DNA of 64,000 nt, from NCBI RefSeq assembly GCF_016405885.1, contig NZ_JAEKGC010000002.1:62001-126000 (forward strand). The letters are read 5' to 3'. The position numbers and the translations under genes are program-made. Positions within the stretch are counted from its first letter, which is position 1; every line of letters starts with the position of its first letter. Below the pieces are notes generated by a model. It saw only the letters and a program-made list of their open reading frames with translations, searched no databases and had not been told where the DNA came from. Positions 42,645-52,278 of the stretch are shown in pieces. Origin of the DNA: Arthrobacter sp. MSA 4-2 (GTDB lineage: Bacteria; Actinomycetota; Actinomycetes; Actinomycetales; Micrococcaceae).

Positions 42645-43517
42645 TCAGGCAGGGGCCGGCACCGCCGGACGGGTGACGAGCGTCGGACAGCTGAGGTTCA
42701 GCAGGACCCTGTGGCTCACCGAGCCGAGCATCATGCGTCGAAGCCCGCCCCGCCCCAGGCTTCCCACCACCAGCAGCTGGGCGGTGGCGGCGGCGCGCAG
42801 CAGCGCTTCCGCCGCCGGTTCCACAGTCTCCAAGTGGACCCGGACGCGCACCCCGGGGAATTCCGCTTCGACCGCTGCGGAGGCGCGGTCAAGGAGCCTC
42901 CGGTGCTCTTCCACGAGGGCTTCAAAGGCTTCCCCACCGGGCCGCTCCGCCCAGGTCTCGGACGACGGCACGGCACAGGAGGTAAGGATCAGCAGGTCCT
43001 GGCCGGTCCACGCCGCCTCCCGGGCAGCCGAGTCGACCGCCTGCACCGCTTCGGGGGACCCATCGGTGCCCACCACCACGCCGGAGCGTTCACCGCCGTC
43101 GGGGACGGGGATGACGGCCACCGGGCAAAGACTCATCACGGCGACCTGCTGGCTCACCGCACCGATCAACTGGCCGGAGGCCGGGTCGCTCTTGTCGGAG
43201 CCGAGCACGACCATCTCCGCCGCCTCCGAAAAATCGCTGAGGGCGCGGACCACGTCCCCGCTGTGGGTGTGAGTCCGCACCAGGACCCCGGGGGCGACCG
43301 CCGCGCACAGGCGCACGCCGTCTTCAAGGAGTTCGCGCGCCGCCGCAATCACCACACCGTAGCTCCCGGACTGAGGAGTCATCCAGTACTCATGAACCGC
43401 ATGGACAAGCGTCACCGGACTGCCCAAGGACCCGGCGCGCCGTGCGGCCCACTCCACCGCGGCCCGGCCGGCCGGAGACCCGTCGAAGCCGACCACGAGC
43501 GGAAGCACCTCACCCAC
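42645..43517 (-). CDS. Second tandem-domain universal stress protein
   Basis: The 290-residue product has Usp domain one (LPLVVGFDGSPAGRAAVEWA; ATP site VLGSDKSDPASGQLIGAVSQ) and domain two (GVVVGTDGSPEAVQAVDSA; ATP site VVGSLGRGGLRRMMLGSVSH). It starts at a GTG without a clear ribosome site. It lies between two PPOX-fold genes and is about as diverged from the first UspA as members of an old duplication would be. Confidence 0.9.
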   Translation of the reverse strand: MGEVLPLVVGFDGSPAGRAAVEWAARRAGSLGSPVTLVHAVHEYWMTPQSGSYGVVIAAARELLEDGVRLCAAVAPGVLVRTHTHSGDVVRALSDFSEAAEMVVLGSDKSDPASGQLIGAVSQQVAVMSLCPVAVIPVPDGGERSGVVVGTDGSPEAVQAVDSAAREAAWTGQDLLILTSCAVPSSETWAERPGGEAFEALVEEHRRLLDRASAAVEAEFPGVRVRVHLETVEPAAEALLRAAATAQLLVVGSLGRGGLRRMMLGSVSHRVLLNLSCPTLVTRPAVPAPA

Positions 43518-43892
43518 GGAACGGCACCCCCACCGCCCTGCCCGCGGGTCCGGGTCCCGGTGCCGGAGGCTCCGCGCGGTGCCCCGGCGTCCCCGTTCGT
43601 GGACTTTCCAGCGCCGTCATCGTGGTTCCCTTCTCTTCCTCACCGGCCGGCGTCCCGGACACCGACGGTCCCCGCGCTGCCTCGAGGGTCCCACCGCACC
43701 GCCGGCACGCACAGGGTCCAACGGCCTCTGGTGCCGGAGGCCTCCGGATGGCCTCCGAGGGGTCGGCGCACGGGGCCGGAGAAAGGGCCCCGGCCGGGAC
43801 TGCACAGGGAGGCCCGGGGTGGGTAGCCTAGGGAGGGCTAGCCACGGCCGGGGGCGTCTGCTCCTGGCTCAAGCCTTCCGAGAGGACTCCGG
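43518..43892. other. GC-rich divergent intergenic region
   Basis: The region holds the promoters of the second UspA gene and the second PPOX-fold gene. It is C/G-rich, with a GGAGGCCTCC palindrome near 43737 and several GGGAC/GTCCC half-sites but no good full dormancy box. No gene is supported. Confidence 0.4.
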
Positions 43893-44333
43893 GTGGAACA
43901 CCTCGACAACGAATACTGGGAAATGCCAGGCACCCTCCACGCCTCCGCTGATCTCTCCCCCGACGAATGCTGGGCGCTGCTTTCCACGCGGCGGACCGGC
44001 CGCATCGGGTTCATGAAAGAGGGATCGCTTTACATTTTCCCCGTGAACTACCTGACCCACGACGGCGGAATCTACTTCAGGACGTCGGAGGAAGGCGAGC
44101 TCGGGCGGGCACCGCTCGGTTCATCCGCCTTCCAGGTCGACGATGTGCAGCCCGAGGCCATGGCCGGCTGGACGGTGCTCGCGCAGGGACGCCCGGAATC
44201 GGTCGACGATGAAGACCTGCTGAAGACCCTGTGGGGCCGTTCCACGGAGGAGCCCTGGGCGGGAGGCTTCCGGACCCGGTTCATCGGATTCCGGCCGCAG
44301 GCCATCTCCGGTCGGAGGGTCGGCACCGCCTGA
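43893..44333 (+). CDS. Second PPOX-fold flavin-binding protein
   Basis: The 146-residue product has the same split-barrel as the earlier PPOX-fold protein: CWALLSTRRTGRIGFMKEGS, LYIFPVNYLTHDGGIYFRTS and RTRFIGFRPQAISGRR. The GTG at 43893 follows AGAGGA. It is divergent from the second UspA gene. Together the two UspA and two PPOX genes look like a hypoxia- or stress-induced cluster. Confidence 0.85.
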   Translation: MEHLDNEYWEMPGTLHASADLSPDECWALLSTRRTGRIGFMKEGSLYIFPVNYLTHDGGIYFRTSEEGELGRAPLGSSAFQVDDVQPEAMAGWTVLAQGRPESVDDEDLLKTLWGRSTEEPWAGGFRTRFIGFRPQAISGRRVGTA

Positions 44334-44349
44334 TTCCCGCCGCTGCGGA

Positions 44350-45297
44350 TCAGCCCTTTTCTGCACCGGCAGTGAGCCCGCCGGTCAGCAGCCGCTCGGT
44401 CGAGAAGAACAGGATGAGAATCGGCAGGGTCAGGACGACCGAGCCGGCCATCAGCACCGTGGTGGGAATCTCGGCGCTGCCCGAGAGCTGTGAAAGGCCC
44501 AGGGAGACGGTCCAGCTTTCACGCCGTTCGACGAGGAACAGCAGCGCGAAAAGGAACTCATTCCAGGCGATCATGAAAATGAACAGCCCGGTGGCCATGA
44601 TCGAGGGCATCACGAGGGGCAGGCTGATCCGCCGCAGCACCCCGATCCGGGTGAGCCCGTCGACGAGCCCTGCCTCCTCCACGGCGACGGGCACGGTGTC
44701 GAGGTAGTTGCGGAGCATATAGATCGCCACGGGCACCGTCTGCGCGATGTACACCAGGACCAAGCCCACCAGCGAGCCGCGCAGGCCCACTCGGGTGAAG
44801 AGCACAAAGAGCGGGATCGCCATGACGATGGCGGGGAACAGGTACGCGGCGAGGAAGAGCGCGTTCACCTGCCGGTGGCCGAAAAACGGCAGGCGGGCGA
44901 TCGCATAGGCCCCGGGGACGGCGACAATCAGGGAGATGATGACGGCGCTGACCGCGACCAGGGCGCTGTTGGCGATGAACCGTCCGAAACCCTGGCCACC
45001 GGCGGCGGTCGAGGTGAGCACCTGCTGGTAGGAGGACAGGGTGAACTCCGCCGGCGGAATGATGAGCGAGCTGGGGTTGCGCAGCAGTGCCTCGATCGGC
45101 CGGAGAGAGAGCAGCACCATGTAGTAGAACGGCAACAGCGTGACGATGAGTAGGCCGATGATGACCACCCACCGCAGGATGCGCAGGCTGCGCCGTTCGA
45201 TCTCGTGCCGGCGGGACCCCCGGACCCGCTGAACCTCCGGCGGCCTCGGCGCGGGCACCGAACTTGTCTGTGTTCCGGGTGTGGTGGGTGCGCTCAC
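44350..45297 (-). CDS. Carbohydrate ABC transporter permease (MalG type)
   Basis: The 315-residue inner-membrane protein has six helices and the cytoplasmic EAA loop EEAGLVDGLTRIGVLRRISL with LPLVMPSIMATGLFIFM after it, which contacts the ATPase. It opens with a basic segment (RRHEIERRSLRILRWVV). It overlaps the MalF-type gene by four bases and pairs with it to form the channel. The sugar is unknown. Confidence 0.93.
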   Translation of the reverse strand: MSAPTTPGTQTSSVPAPRPPEVQRVRGSRRHEIERRSLRILRWVVIIGLLIVTLLPFYYMVLLSLRPIEALLRNPSSLIIPPAEFTLSSYQQVLTSTAAGGQGFGRFIANSALVAVSAVIISLIVAVPGAYAIARLPFFGHRQVNALFLAAYLFPAIVMAIPLFVLFTRVGLRGSLVGLVLVYIAQTVPVAIYMLRNYLDTVPVAVEEAGLVDGLTRIGVLRRISLPLVMPSIMATGLFIFMIAWNEFLFALLFLVERRESWTVSLGLSQLSGSAEIPTTVLMAGSVVLTLPILILFFSTERLLTGGLTAGAEKG

Positions 45298-46256
45298 AGC
45301 CGTTCTCCCCTCCTGCGCATCAGATACAGATAGACGGCCAGCATCAGGACGAGCACGACCGCGAGGACCAGCGACTGTGCCGCGGCGGCACCGACGTTGC
45401 GCTGGACAGTGAGGAACTCGTACACCCGGACGCTGGCGACCCCGGTTCCGGCTGCTCCGCCGGTCAGCAGGAAAATGTCGTCGAACTCGTTGAACGTCCA
45501 GATGGTGCGCAGCACCGCGAGCAGCGCGATGACGGGCATCAGCTGGGGCAGGATGATGTAGCGGAAGGTCTGCAGGGGGCTCGCCCCGTCCACGAGCGCC
45601 GCTTCCTCCGACTCCGCGGACAGTGCCTCAAGCCGGGCCATGAGGAACAGGAAGGCGAAGGGGAAGTACCGCCAGCCCTCGAAGGCGATGGCGGTCAGCA
45701 GCGCGGTGGGGATCGGAAACTGCGCTCCGAGGAACTCCACCGTGCGTTGCGCTTCGGAAAGGAACGGTATGGGGTCGGCCCACCCAAAGGTGGACTGGCC
45801 CACCTCGTTCACGATGCCGAACTGCGGGTTGAGCATGGTGCGCCACACGAAGGTCACCGCCACAACCGGGGCCACGTACGGCAGCAGGAACGCAGCCCGC
45901 ACGAAGTTCCGTCCCCGGAACGGCCGCCGCACGGCCATTGCCGCCAGCAGCCCGATGCCGATGGACAGCAGGACCGACCCTGCCGTGTAGATGAGCGTGG
46001 TGCCGAGGCTCGCCCAGAGCCCGCCGGAGGCGAAGACCCGCTCGAAGTTCGCCAGGGTCAGGGACCGGAACGGGTTGGCCGTGCCAATTTCCAGCAGTTT
46101 GAGCTGCTGGAATGCAATCAGGATCGACCACAGCAGCGGCACGACGACGACCGCGAGCACGATGATCAGGGTGGGCGACATCAGGGCGATACCGGTGCGG
46201 GCGTCGCGCTGGGCCAGGGTGCGTCGTCGGGGTGGCCGAAGGGGAAGTGCGGACAT
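45294..46256 (-). CDS. Carbohydrate ABC transporter permease (MalF type)
   Basis: The 320-residue protein has six helices and the EAA loop ESEEAALVDGASPLQTFRYI with ILPQLMPVIALLAVLRTIW. It is the partner of the overlapping MalG-type permease and follows the binding-protein gene by 54 bases. No ATPase gene is present; actinobacteria commonly energise such importers with a shared MsiK-type ATPase encoded elsewhere. Confidence 0.93.
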   Translation of the reverse strand: MSALPLRPPRRRTLAQRDARTGIALMSPTLIIVLAVVVVPLLWSILIAFQQLKLLEIGTANPFRSLTLANFERVFASGGLWASLGTTLIYTAGSVLLSIGIGLLAAMAVRRPFRGRNFVRAAFLLPYVAPVVAVTFVWRTMLNPQFGIVNEVGQSTFGWADPIPFLSEAQRTVEFLGAQFPIPTALLTAIAFEGWRYFPFAFLFLMARLEALSAESEEAALVDGASPLQTFRYIILPQLMPVIALLAVLRTIWTFNEFDDIFLLTGGAAGTGVASVRVYEFLTVQRNVGAAAAQSLVLAVVLVLMLAVYLYLMRRRGERL

Positions 46257-46310
46257 AGCGCTCCTTACAGCGGGCGGATACCGAATGGCGACCGCGCAGG
46301 TGGTGGCAAG

Positions 46311-47699
46311 CTACTGGCCCAGATCGGCCTTGAGACCTTCGGCCTCCTCCTGCGCCTGTGCGGCGGCGTCCGCGCCGCTGCTGCCCGCACTAATCATCTG
46401 GGCCACGATCTGCGGGGCGATGAACTGGCCGCCCACGGCCGCGGCCAGGGCTCCCTGGCCCTGGGGAATGCCCCAGCGCTTGAAGGTGTCGGTGCTCTCC
46501 GTCAGCGCCTGCAGGGTTTCGGCAGGATAGATATCGGAGAGCAGCGCCCGGGTCTCCACCCCCGCCTCGAGGGACTGCCAGGCGTCCACGTACTCGGTGG
46601 GAGCATCGGCGGTTCCAAGGCGCACCGGCAGCTTGCCCTCCGGTGCCACCCCGAGCCAGTCCTCATAGCCCTCGCTCATCATGAACGTCACCAGATCCGT
46701 AGCCTCGGCCGATGCGTCGTTGAGGATGTTCCAGGAGACGACCTCCCCGTACCCGGCAGGTTCCTCCCCCTCAGGGCCCTGGATCGCACTGACGATCCCG
46801 GTGTTCTCCGCAAGGAATCGAGGGTTATCCCCGCACTCGGGGCAGGTCGGCAGGGCATCGTTGCGGAGGCCGGCCAGCTCGTCGAGCATGAAGGAGGACC
46901 ATACGGTCATCGCTGCCTCGCCGGCGAAATAACTGGCACGGGTGGTGTCCGCGTCCTGGTTGCCCGGAACGGAGTAGTCCCGGATGAGGTTTCCGTAGAA
47001 GCTGAATGCGTCCTCGCACTGGCTGCTGTCCAGGGTGACCTCACCTTCGGAATCGACCAGCTCGCACCCGTTGGCCAGGGCAATCTGCTCGAAGGTCTGC
47101 TGAGTGAACGAGTCGGCGGGAGCCGTTGCGGCCACGATCCCGGCCATTCCCTCGGCGTCGAGGGCCTTGGCGGCGGCTTCGATGGCCTCGTAGCTGTCGG
47201 GCGCGTCCAGGCCCTCCTCCTCGAAGAGGTCCTTGCGGTAGTACAGCAGCTGCGCGAACGCGTCGCTGGGTACCGAGAGCTGCTCGCCCTCCGCGGAGGT
47301 CAGCTCGAGCGCACGGGCCGAGAAGGTATCGGCTCCCAGCTCCTCGACGACGTCGGCTGCCGCACCGGTGTCCAGCAGGCCGTCGGTGTACAGCTGGTTC
47401 ATTCCGTTCAGGGACAGGGCGCCGATCACGTCGGGCAGCTCCCCGGCCGCTGCGGACGACGAAAGCACCGACGACAGCTGGTCCTCGGCGATCGCGACGA
47501 GCTCGACTTCAGTGCCCGTGCTTTCGGTGAAGCGGTCCATGATCGCCTGCTGGGTCGCCACCCGCTCGGCGACGTCCTCCGTCGTCCAAACGATCAGGGC
47601 GCCGTCGTCCTCCGAGGTTTCCCCGGAGCCGGTGCACCCGGTGACGGCCAGCAGGGCCGTCATGAGCACCGACCCGGCGGTCAGTCGTCGATTGAGCAT
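46311..47699 (-). CDS. Extracellular sugar-binding lipoprotein of the ABC importer
   Basis: The 462-residue protein starts at an ATG preceded by AAGGAGG. A lipoprotein signal with lipobox AVTGC at about residue 22 is followed by a family-1 binding-protein fold. It has LIVWTTEDVAERVATQQAI near the start, VISAIQGPEGEEPAGYGEV in the middle and a long helical C-terminus. It should deliver an oligosaccharide or other polyol to the two permeases downstream. The substrate is not evident; the neighbouring gluconate permease hints at sugar-acid metabolism but is on the other strand. Confidence 0.92.
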   Translation of the reverse strand: MLNRRLTAGSVLMTALLAVTGCTGSGETSEDDGALIVWTTEDVAERVATQQAIMDRFTESTGTEVELVAIAEDQLSSVLSSSAAAGELPDVIGALSLNGMNQLYTDGLLDTGAAADVVEELGADTFSARALELTSAEGEQLSVPSDAFAQLLYYRKDLFEEEGLDAPDSYEAIEAAAKALDAEGMAGIVAATAPADSFTQQTFEQIALANGCELVDSEGEVTLDSSQCEDAFSFYGNLIRDYSVPGNQDADTTRASYFAGEAAMTVWSSFMLDELAGLRNDALPTCPECGDNPRFLAENTGIVSAIQGPEGEEPAGYGEVVSWNILNDASAEATDLVTFMMSEGYEDWLGVAPEGKLPVRLGTADAPTEYVDAWQSLEAGVETRALLSDIYPAETLQALTESTDTFKRWGIPQGQGALAAAVGGQFIAPQIVAQMISAGSSGADAAAQAQEEAEGLKADLGQ

Positions 47700-48088
47700 C
47701 GTGCCTCCTTCGGTCGAGGTCAGCGCGGGAGGTAAGGCCCGGCCTGTGCTCGACAGGGCCGTCGTCGTTGACGGATCCACTGACCGTGGAGCACTGGGAT
47801 CATTGAACACCTGCACCTGCACTTCATCAATACATTCGCAGGACCTATCCGCTTTTCCCTGTCGTGGGCTAGGGGTGCGCCACCCACCGGCAATCCTCAG
47901 GTGCGGACCCTCCGAACCTGCCCGTTGCCGTCGGCGTGCCGGCAGGATTGTGCGGACACCGGCCCTGCGTCCGGGACAGCGGCTGCCCGAAAGGTAGGAT
48001 CAACCGACGCGCAGGCTGCCGGTTCGATCCGGCCTGCGGCGCCACGCCCTGCCCGGTACAACCTGCCCAGGTGATTGGAAGGAAATTC
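47700..48088. other. Divergent promoter region between sugar importer and GntP
   Basis: No gene is supported. The region must hold promoters for both directions. TAGGAT near 47996 is a possible -10 box for the permease gene. I found no convincing LacI-type operator by eye. Confidence 0.4.
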
Positions 48089-49492
48089 ATGGAGATCGAA
48101 GGCTGGACCCAAACACTCGGTGCAGGTCCGCTGCTGCTCATCGCGGCAGCAGCCATCGCCGTCCTGCTGTTCCTCATCATCAAGCTGCGCCTCCACGCGC
48201 TGCTCGCCCTGATCCTGGTCAGCCTCGCAACCGCCTTCGCCACGGGCATCCCGGCGGACCAGGTGGTGCCGGTCCTCATCAACGGTTTCGGCACCACGCT
48301 GGGCACGGTCGCGCTGCTGGTCGGCTTGGGCGCGATGCTGGGGCGGATCGTCGAGACAAGCGGCGGCGCGAAATCGCTCGCCGACTCTCTCATTGGAAGA
48401 TTCGGAGAACACCGGGCTCCCTTCGCGCTCGGACTGGCGTCCCTGATTTTCGGCTTCCCGATCTTTTTCGACGCCGGCCTCGTGGTAATGCTGCCGGTCG
48501 TCTTCGCCGTCGCCCACCGCCTTGGCGGCGGCGTACTGCGCTACGGCCTCCCTGCGGCCGGCGCGTTCTCGGTGATGCACATCTTCCTGCCGCCCCATCC
48601 GGGCCCGGTCGCCGCATCGACGTTCTTCGAAGCGAACGTCGGCCTCGTCGTCATCGCCGGACTCATCACCGCAATTCCCACCTGGTTCGTCGCCGCCTAC
48701 CTCTACGGGTTGCGGACCGGCCGCAAGCTTGTGCTTCCCGTTCCGGAACTGCTCGGCCACGCGGACGCGGAGGCCGAAACACACCCGCCGCGCTTCCGCA
48801 CGGTAGTCGGCGTGCTCCTGCTGCCGCTGGTTCTCATCTTCCTCAACACCGGCCTGAACACCGCGGCCGCAGGCGGCCTGCTGCCCGCCTCTGCGGTAGA
48901 CGCCTCCTGGTACCAGATCCTCCGCGCACTGGGTGAGACTCCCGTGGCGCTGCTGATCTCGGTCCTCGTCGCCATGTTCGTCCTGGGCCGGCGCCGGGGC
49001 ACCACCGGGAGCAACCTCGAGAAACTCCTCGAATCCTCGCTGGGTCCTGTCTGCTCGGTCATCCTCATCACCGGCGCGGGCGGCATGTTCGGTGGGGTGC
49101 TCCGCACGTCCGGAATCGGCGCGGCCCTCGCCGACGTGCTCGGCGGGGTGGGCATTCCCCTCATCGTCGCCGGCTTCATGATCTCGTCGATCCTGCGCAT
49201 CGCCCAGGGATCCGCGACGGTCGCCCTCACCACCACTGCGGGGCTCATCGCACCGGCGGTCGCCGATGCGGGGTTCAACGGCCTGCAGCTGGCCGCGCTG
49301 GTGATCGCTGTCGCCGCCGGATCGGTGGTTGTCTCCCACGTCAACGACTCGGGGTTCTGGCTCGTCGGCCGCTTCTTCGGCATGGACGTCAAGACCACCC
49401 TGGCCACGTGGACGGTCATGGAAACCCTGATCGGCGTGATGGGCTTCGTGATCGCCGCAGCTATCTTCGCGCTGGCGGGACTGGCCGGTTAG
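48089..49492 (+). CDS. GntP-family gluconate:H+ symporter
   Basis: The 467-residue protein has 12 or more hydrophobic segments. GntP markers include GTVALLVGLGAMLGRIVETS, FGFPIFFDAGLVVMLPVVFA, FLPPHPGPVAASTFF and a final VVSHVNDSGFWLVGRFFGM. GGAAGG precedes the ATG at 48089; the upstream in-frame extension is discarded. Gluconate or a related hydroxy-acid is the likely substrate. No gluconate kinase is adjacent. Confidence 0.92.
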   Translation: MEIEGWTQTLGAGPLLLIAAAAIAVLLFLIIKLRLHALLALILVSLATAFATGIPADQVVPVLINGFGTTLGTVALLVGLGAMLGRIVETSGGAKSLADSLIGRFGEHRAPFALGLASLIFGFPIFFDAGLVVMLPVVFAVAHRLGGGVLRYGLPAAGAFSVMHIFLPPHPGPVAASTFFEANVGLVVIAGLITAIPTWFVAAYLYGLRTGRKLVLPVPELLGHADAEAETHPPRFRTVVGVLLLPLVLIFLNTGLNTAAAGGLLPASAVDASWYQILRALGETPVALLISVLVAMFVLGRRRGTTGSNLEKLLESSLGPVCSVILITGAGGMFGGVLRTSGIGAALADVLGGVGIPLIVAGFMISSILRIAQGSATVALTTTAGLIAPAVADAGFNGLQLAALVIAVAAGSVVVSHVNDSGFWLVGRFFGMDVKTTLATWTVMETLIGVMGFVIAAAIFALAGLAG

Positions 49493-49530
49493 CGCGCCAC
49501 CCGGACCCGAGGAGGCCTTAAAGTTGTCCT

Positions 49531-49956
49531 ATGGCATCCCCGCACACGGCATCCCGACCCATGCACGGGCTCTGGCCCTGGCTGGCGGTCGACGTTGCCG
49601 CGATCATCCTCTTCGCGGTCTCCGGCCGCAGCACCCACGAGCACGGCCTGAGCGTCGCGGGAATCGCGGCAACGGCGGCGCCCTTCGTCGTCGCCTGCTT
49701 CGCGGGATGGATGGGCCTGCGCGCCTGGCGGACGCCGCGGCGCCTGTGGCCGACGGGTGTCGGAATCTGGATCACCACCGTGGCCGGCGGCCTGCTGCTG
49801 CGGTTCCTCACCGGGGGCGGTGTGGCCCTGAGCTTCCAGGTGGTCACCCTCGTGGTGCTGGGACTGCTGCTGCTCCTGCCGCGCCTGCTGGTGGCCGCCG
49901 CCGTGCGGGGCCGCGGGCGTGCCCACGCCCGTCGCGGAAACCAAGCGGTACGGTGA
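49531..49956 (+). CDS. DUF3054 membrane protein
   Basis: The 141-residue protein has four hydrophobic segments. Its pattern WLAVDVAAIILFAVSGRSTH, HGLSVAGIAATAAPFVVA and LWPTGVGIWITTVAGG is that of DUF3054. The family is widespread in actinobacteria and halophilic archaea; function unknown. It precedes the Lrp-like gene by 31 bases. Confidence 0.88.
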   Translation: MASPHTASRPMHGLWPWLAVDVAAIILFAVSGRSTHEHGLSVAGIAATAAPFVVACFAGWMGLRAWRTPRRLWPTGVGIWITTVAGGLLLRFLTGGGVALSFQVVTLVVLGLLLLLPRLLVAAAVRGRGRAHARRGNQAVR

Positions 49957-49987
49957 GGAAGTACCCATCTCAGTGGAAAGGCCGACC

Positions 49988-50269
49988 ATGATCACCGCTT
50001 TTGTCCTCATCCAGACGGATTCGGCGCGCATCCCCGAGTGCGCGCAGGAAATTTCCGAAATCGAAGGCATCAGCGAGGTGTATTCGGTGACCGGCGAATG
50101 GGACCTCATCGCCATGGCCAGGGTGTCCCGCCATGAGGACCTCGCCGACGTCATCGCCGACCGCCTTTCGAAGGTCGAGGGAGTGGAGTCAACGACGACG
50201 CAGATCGCCTTTCGGTCCTACTCCAAGCACGACCTGGACGCCGCCTTCTCCCTCGGCTTCGACAGCTAG
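49988..50269 (+). CDS. Stand-alone Lrp/AsnC ligand-binding (RAM) domain protein
   Basis: The 93-residue product consists only of the RAM/ACT-like domain: AFVLIQTDSARIPECAQEIS, VYSVTGEWDLIAMARVSRHE and VEGVESTTTQIAFRSYSKHD. The DNA-binding half of Lrp is absent, as is usual for this conserved actinobacterial gene next to trpD and the cytochrome oxidase cluster. GGAAAGG precedes the ATG. It may modulate a full-length Lrp partner or sense an amino acid. Confidence 0.9.
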   Translation: MITAFVLIQTDSARIPECAQEISEIEGISEVYSVTGEWDLIAMARVSRHEDLADVIADRLSKVEGVESTTTQIAFRSYSKHDLDAAFSLGFDS

Positions 50270-50342
50270 CACCGGCCAGGGCGGGCCACCGCGCGCCCGC
50301 ATCGACGCGCCGACCGCAGCCCCTTCCTGAGGGCGGGGGCGC

Positions 50343-51404
50343 TCAGAGCGAGGCGCTGACCTCGACCCAGCGTTCAAGGGCGGCCAGCGCGGCGCCTGAA
50401 TCAATCGACTCGCGCGCCCGGACGGTGGCGGCCCGGATACGGTCAACCAGCGGCCCCTCGTGGTCCTCATCGAGCGCCACGAGGCCGGCCGCTGCGTTGA
50501 GGACCACGGCATCGCGGATCGGCCCCTCCACGCCGGAGAGCATGCGCCTCACGATCTGCGCATTGCCGGCGGCATCGGTGCCGCGGAGGGCGTCGACACC
50601 GGTTTCGGCGACGCCGAAGTCCCCGGGATGAACCACCTGCTCGGTGATCCGGTCCCCACGCACCTCCCAGATGGTTGAGGATCCGCTCGTCGTCAGCTTG
50701 TCCCTCCCGTCGCTGCCGCGGAAGACCAGCGCCCGCACGCCCCGGGCGGCGAGGACACCGGCCATCAGCGGCGCCATGCGCGCATCGGCGCAGCCAAGGG
50801 CCTGGGCCTGCACCCCGGCGGGGTTGCTCAGCGGCCCGAGGAAGTTGAAGGCGGTCGGCACCCCGAGCTCGCGCCGCGGCACCGCAACATGCCGCATCGA
50901 GGGATGGAAGACCTGGGCGAAGCAGAAGGTAATCCCCGCCTCCTCGGCGCACTGCGCCACGTCCTCGGGGCTCAGGTCCAGCCGGACCCCAAGCGCCTCG
51001 ATCACATCTGCAGCCCCGGAGGACGACGACGCCGCCCGGTTGCCGTGCTTCACCACCCTCGCCCCGGCGCCCACGGCCACCAGGGACGCCATGGTGGAGA
51101 TATTGACCGTGTTCAGCCCATCGCCTCCGGTTCCCACGATGTCAAGGGCCGGGCCGGTGACCGAAATCCGCCGGGCGCGCCCTAGCATCGCCTCGACGAG
51201 CCCGGTGAGCTCGCCGACCGACTCCCCCTTCGCGCGCAGGCCGAGCAGGAAGCCTGCGATCTGCGCGTGGGTCGCCTCGCCGGACATGATGTTTTCCATC
51301 GCCCAGCCGGCCTCCGCGGCGGTCAGATCCCTCCCCGAAATGAGGGCTGAGAACAGCGGCGGCCATGACTGTTTGGCCTCGTCAGCGCGCAAAGTAGTGG
51401 TCAC
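50343..51404 (-). CDS. trpD: Anthranilate phosphoribosyltransferase
   Basis: The 353-residue enzyme makes N-(5-phosphoribosyl)-anthranilate in tryptophan synthesis. Motifs include [20 protein letters not shown] (phosphoribosyl-pyrophosphate site) and [20 protein letters not shown], followed by [20 protein letters not shown] and the substrate-binding [10 protein letters not shown]. It is divergent from ctaE and convergent with the Lrp-like gene. A short inverted repeat lies 13-27 bases before the start. Confidence 0.95.
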   Translation of the reverse strand: MTTTLRADEAKQSWPPLFSALISGRDLTAAEAGWAMENIMSGEATHAQIAGFLLGLRAKGESVGELTGLVEAMLGRARRISVTGPALDIVGTGGDGLNTVNISTMASLVAVGAGARVVKHGNRAASSSSGAADVIEALGVRLDLSPEDVAQCAEEAGITFCFAQVFHPSMRHVAVPRRELGVPTAFNFLGPLSNPAGVQAQALGCADARMAPLMAGVLAARGVRALVFRGSDGRDKLTTSGSSTIWEVRGDRITEQVVHPGDFGVAETGVDALRGTDAAGNAQIVRRMLSGVEGPIRDAVVLNAAAGLVALDEDHEGPLVDRIRAATVRARESIDSGAALAALERWVEVSASL

Positions 51405-51416
51405 ACTCCTAGGTTA

Positions 51417-51431
51417 TCTACGAATTGTAGA
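51417..51431. promoter_or_regulatory. CTAC-N5-GTAG inverted repeat between trpD and ctaE
   Basis: TCTAC-GAATT-GTAGA is a perfect 5-bp inverted repeat with a five-base spacer in the trpD/ctaE divergent region, 13 bases from the trpD start. The same pattern occurs before qcrC and ctaC. Confidence 0.5.
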
Positions 51432-51553
51432 AAGTCATCACCCTCCTACTTCCGCGCCGTTATGCGGATCACGCGGCCTTAGGTGCCGATTTGGACGCGC
51501 CGCAAGGCCTCAGTCGTTGGTGAAGTGGGAACTTTTAGAGCCATAATGAGTTC

Positions 51554-52192
51554 GTGACATCTGCGACCCAAGCCCCAAGCGCCGCCCCACATCCCGCGCT
51601 CAACCGTCCCAACATGGTCTCCGTCGGAACCGTGGTGTGGCTCTCGAGCGAGCTGATGTTCTTCGCCGGCCTCTTTGCCATGTACTTCACGCTCCGGTCC
51701 ACCTCAGGCGAGATGTGGGCCGAGGGATCCGAGAAGCTCAACGTGCCGTTTGCGCTGATCAACACCATCATCCTGGTGTCCAGCTCCGTCACCTGCCAGT
51801 TCGGCGTCTTCGCCGCCGAACGCCTGCAGCCGCGGCGCACCGGAGGGCTTTTCTCCGTCGGCCGCTGGGGCATGGTTGAGTGGTTCTTCCTCACGTTCGT
51901 CCTCGGCGGCATCTTCGTCGCCGTCCAGGCCTACGAATACGCCCAGCTAGTCTCCGAGGGTGTGTCGCTGTCCTCGGACTCCTACGGCTCGGCCTTCTAC
52001 ATCACCACCGGCTTCCACGGCCTACACGTACTCGGCGGCCTCATCGCATTCCTGCTGATCATCGGGCGCGCCTACGCCGCCCGCCGCTTCGGCCACTTCG
52101 AGGCGACGTCGGCCATCGTGACCTCCTACTACTGGCACTTTGTCGACGTCGTGTGGATCGGACTCTTCATCATTATTTACTTCCTCAAATAG
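51554..52192 (+). CDS. ctaE: Cytochrome c oxidase subunit III
   Basis: The 212-residue protein has five hydrophobic helices and the subunit III pattern: [31 protein letters not shown] ([20 protein letters not shown]) and the C-terminal [20 protein letters not shown]. It belongs to the aa3-type oxidase with CtaC and CtaD encoded further along. A GTG start is used. The qcrCAB genes follow, as in other actinobacteria. Confidence 0.96.
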   Translation: MTSATQAPSAAPHPALNRPNMVSVGTVVWLSSELMFFAGLFAMYFTLRSTSGEMWAEGSEKLNVPFALINTIILVSSSVTCQFGVFAAERLQPRRTGGLFSVGRWGMVEWFFLTFVLGGIFVAVQAYEYAQLVSEGVSLSSDSYGSAFYITTGFHGLHVLGGLIAFLLIIGRAYAARRFGHFEATSAIVTSYYWHFVDVVWIGLFIIIYFLK

Positions 52193-52209
52193 CCTCCTGA
52201 GGTAGACTT

Positions 52210-52226
52210 TTCTACTAGAGGTAGAA
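52210..52226 (+). promoter_or_regulatory. CTAC-N5-GTAG inverted repeat upstream of qcrC
   Basis: TTCTAC-TAGAG-GTAGAA is a perfect 6-bp inverted repeat with a five-base spacer, ending 52 bases before the qcrC start codon. It is the best of three similar sites near respiratory genes. Confidence 0.55.
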
Positions 52227-52278
52227 TTCGACGAGGAAGCACAGCAGCCATGGCATTACAGAAGACAGGAACCATCGC

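Noticed and set aside
44350-47699. Missing ABC ATPase as evidence of a broken importer
   Set aside because: Actinobacterial sugar importers commonly use a shared ATPase encoded elsewhere, so the absence is normal.
45264-47735. 823-codon frame on the plus strand
   Set aside because: It is the antisense of the sugar permease and binding-protein genes, a GC-rich artefact.
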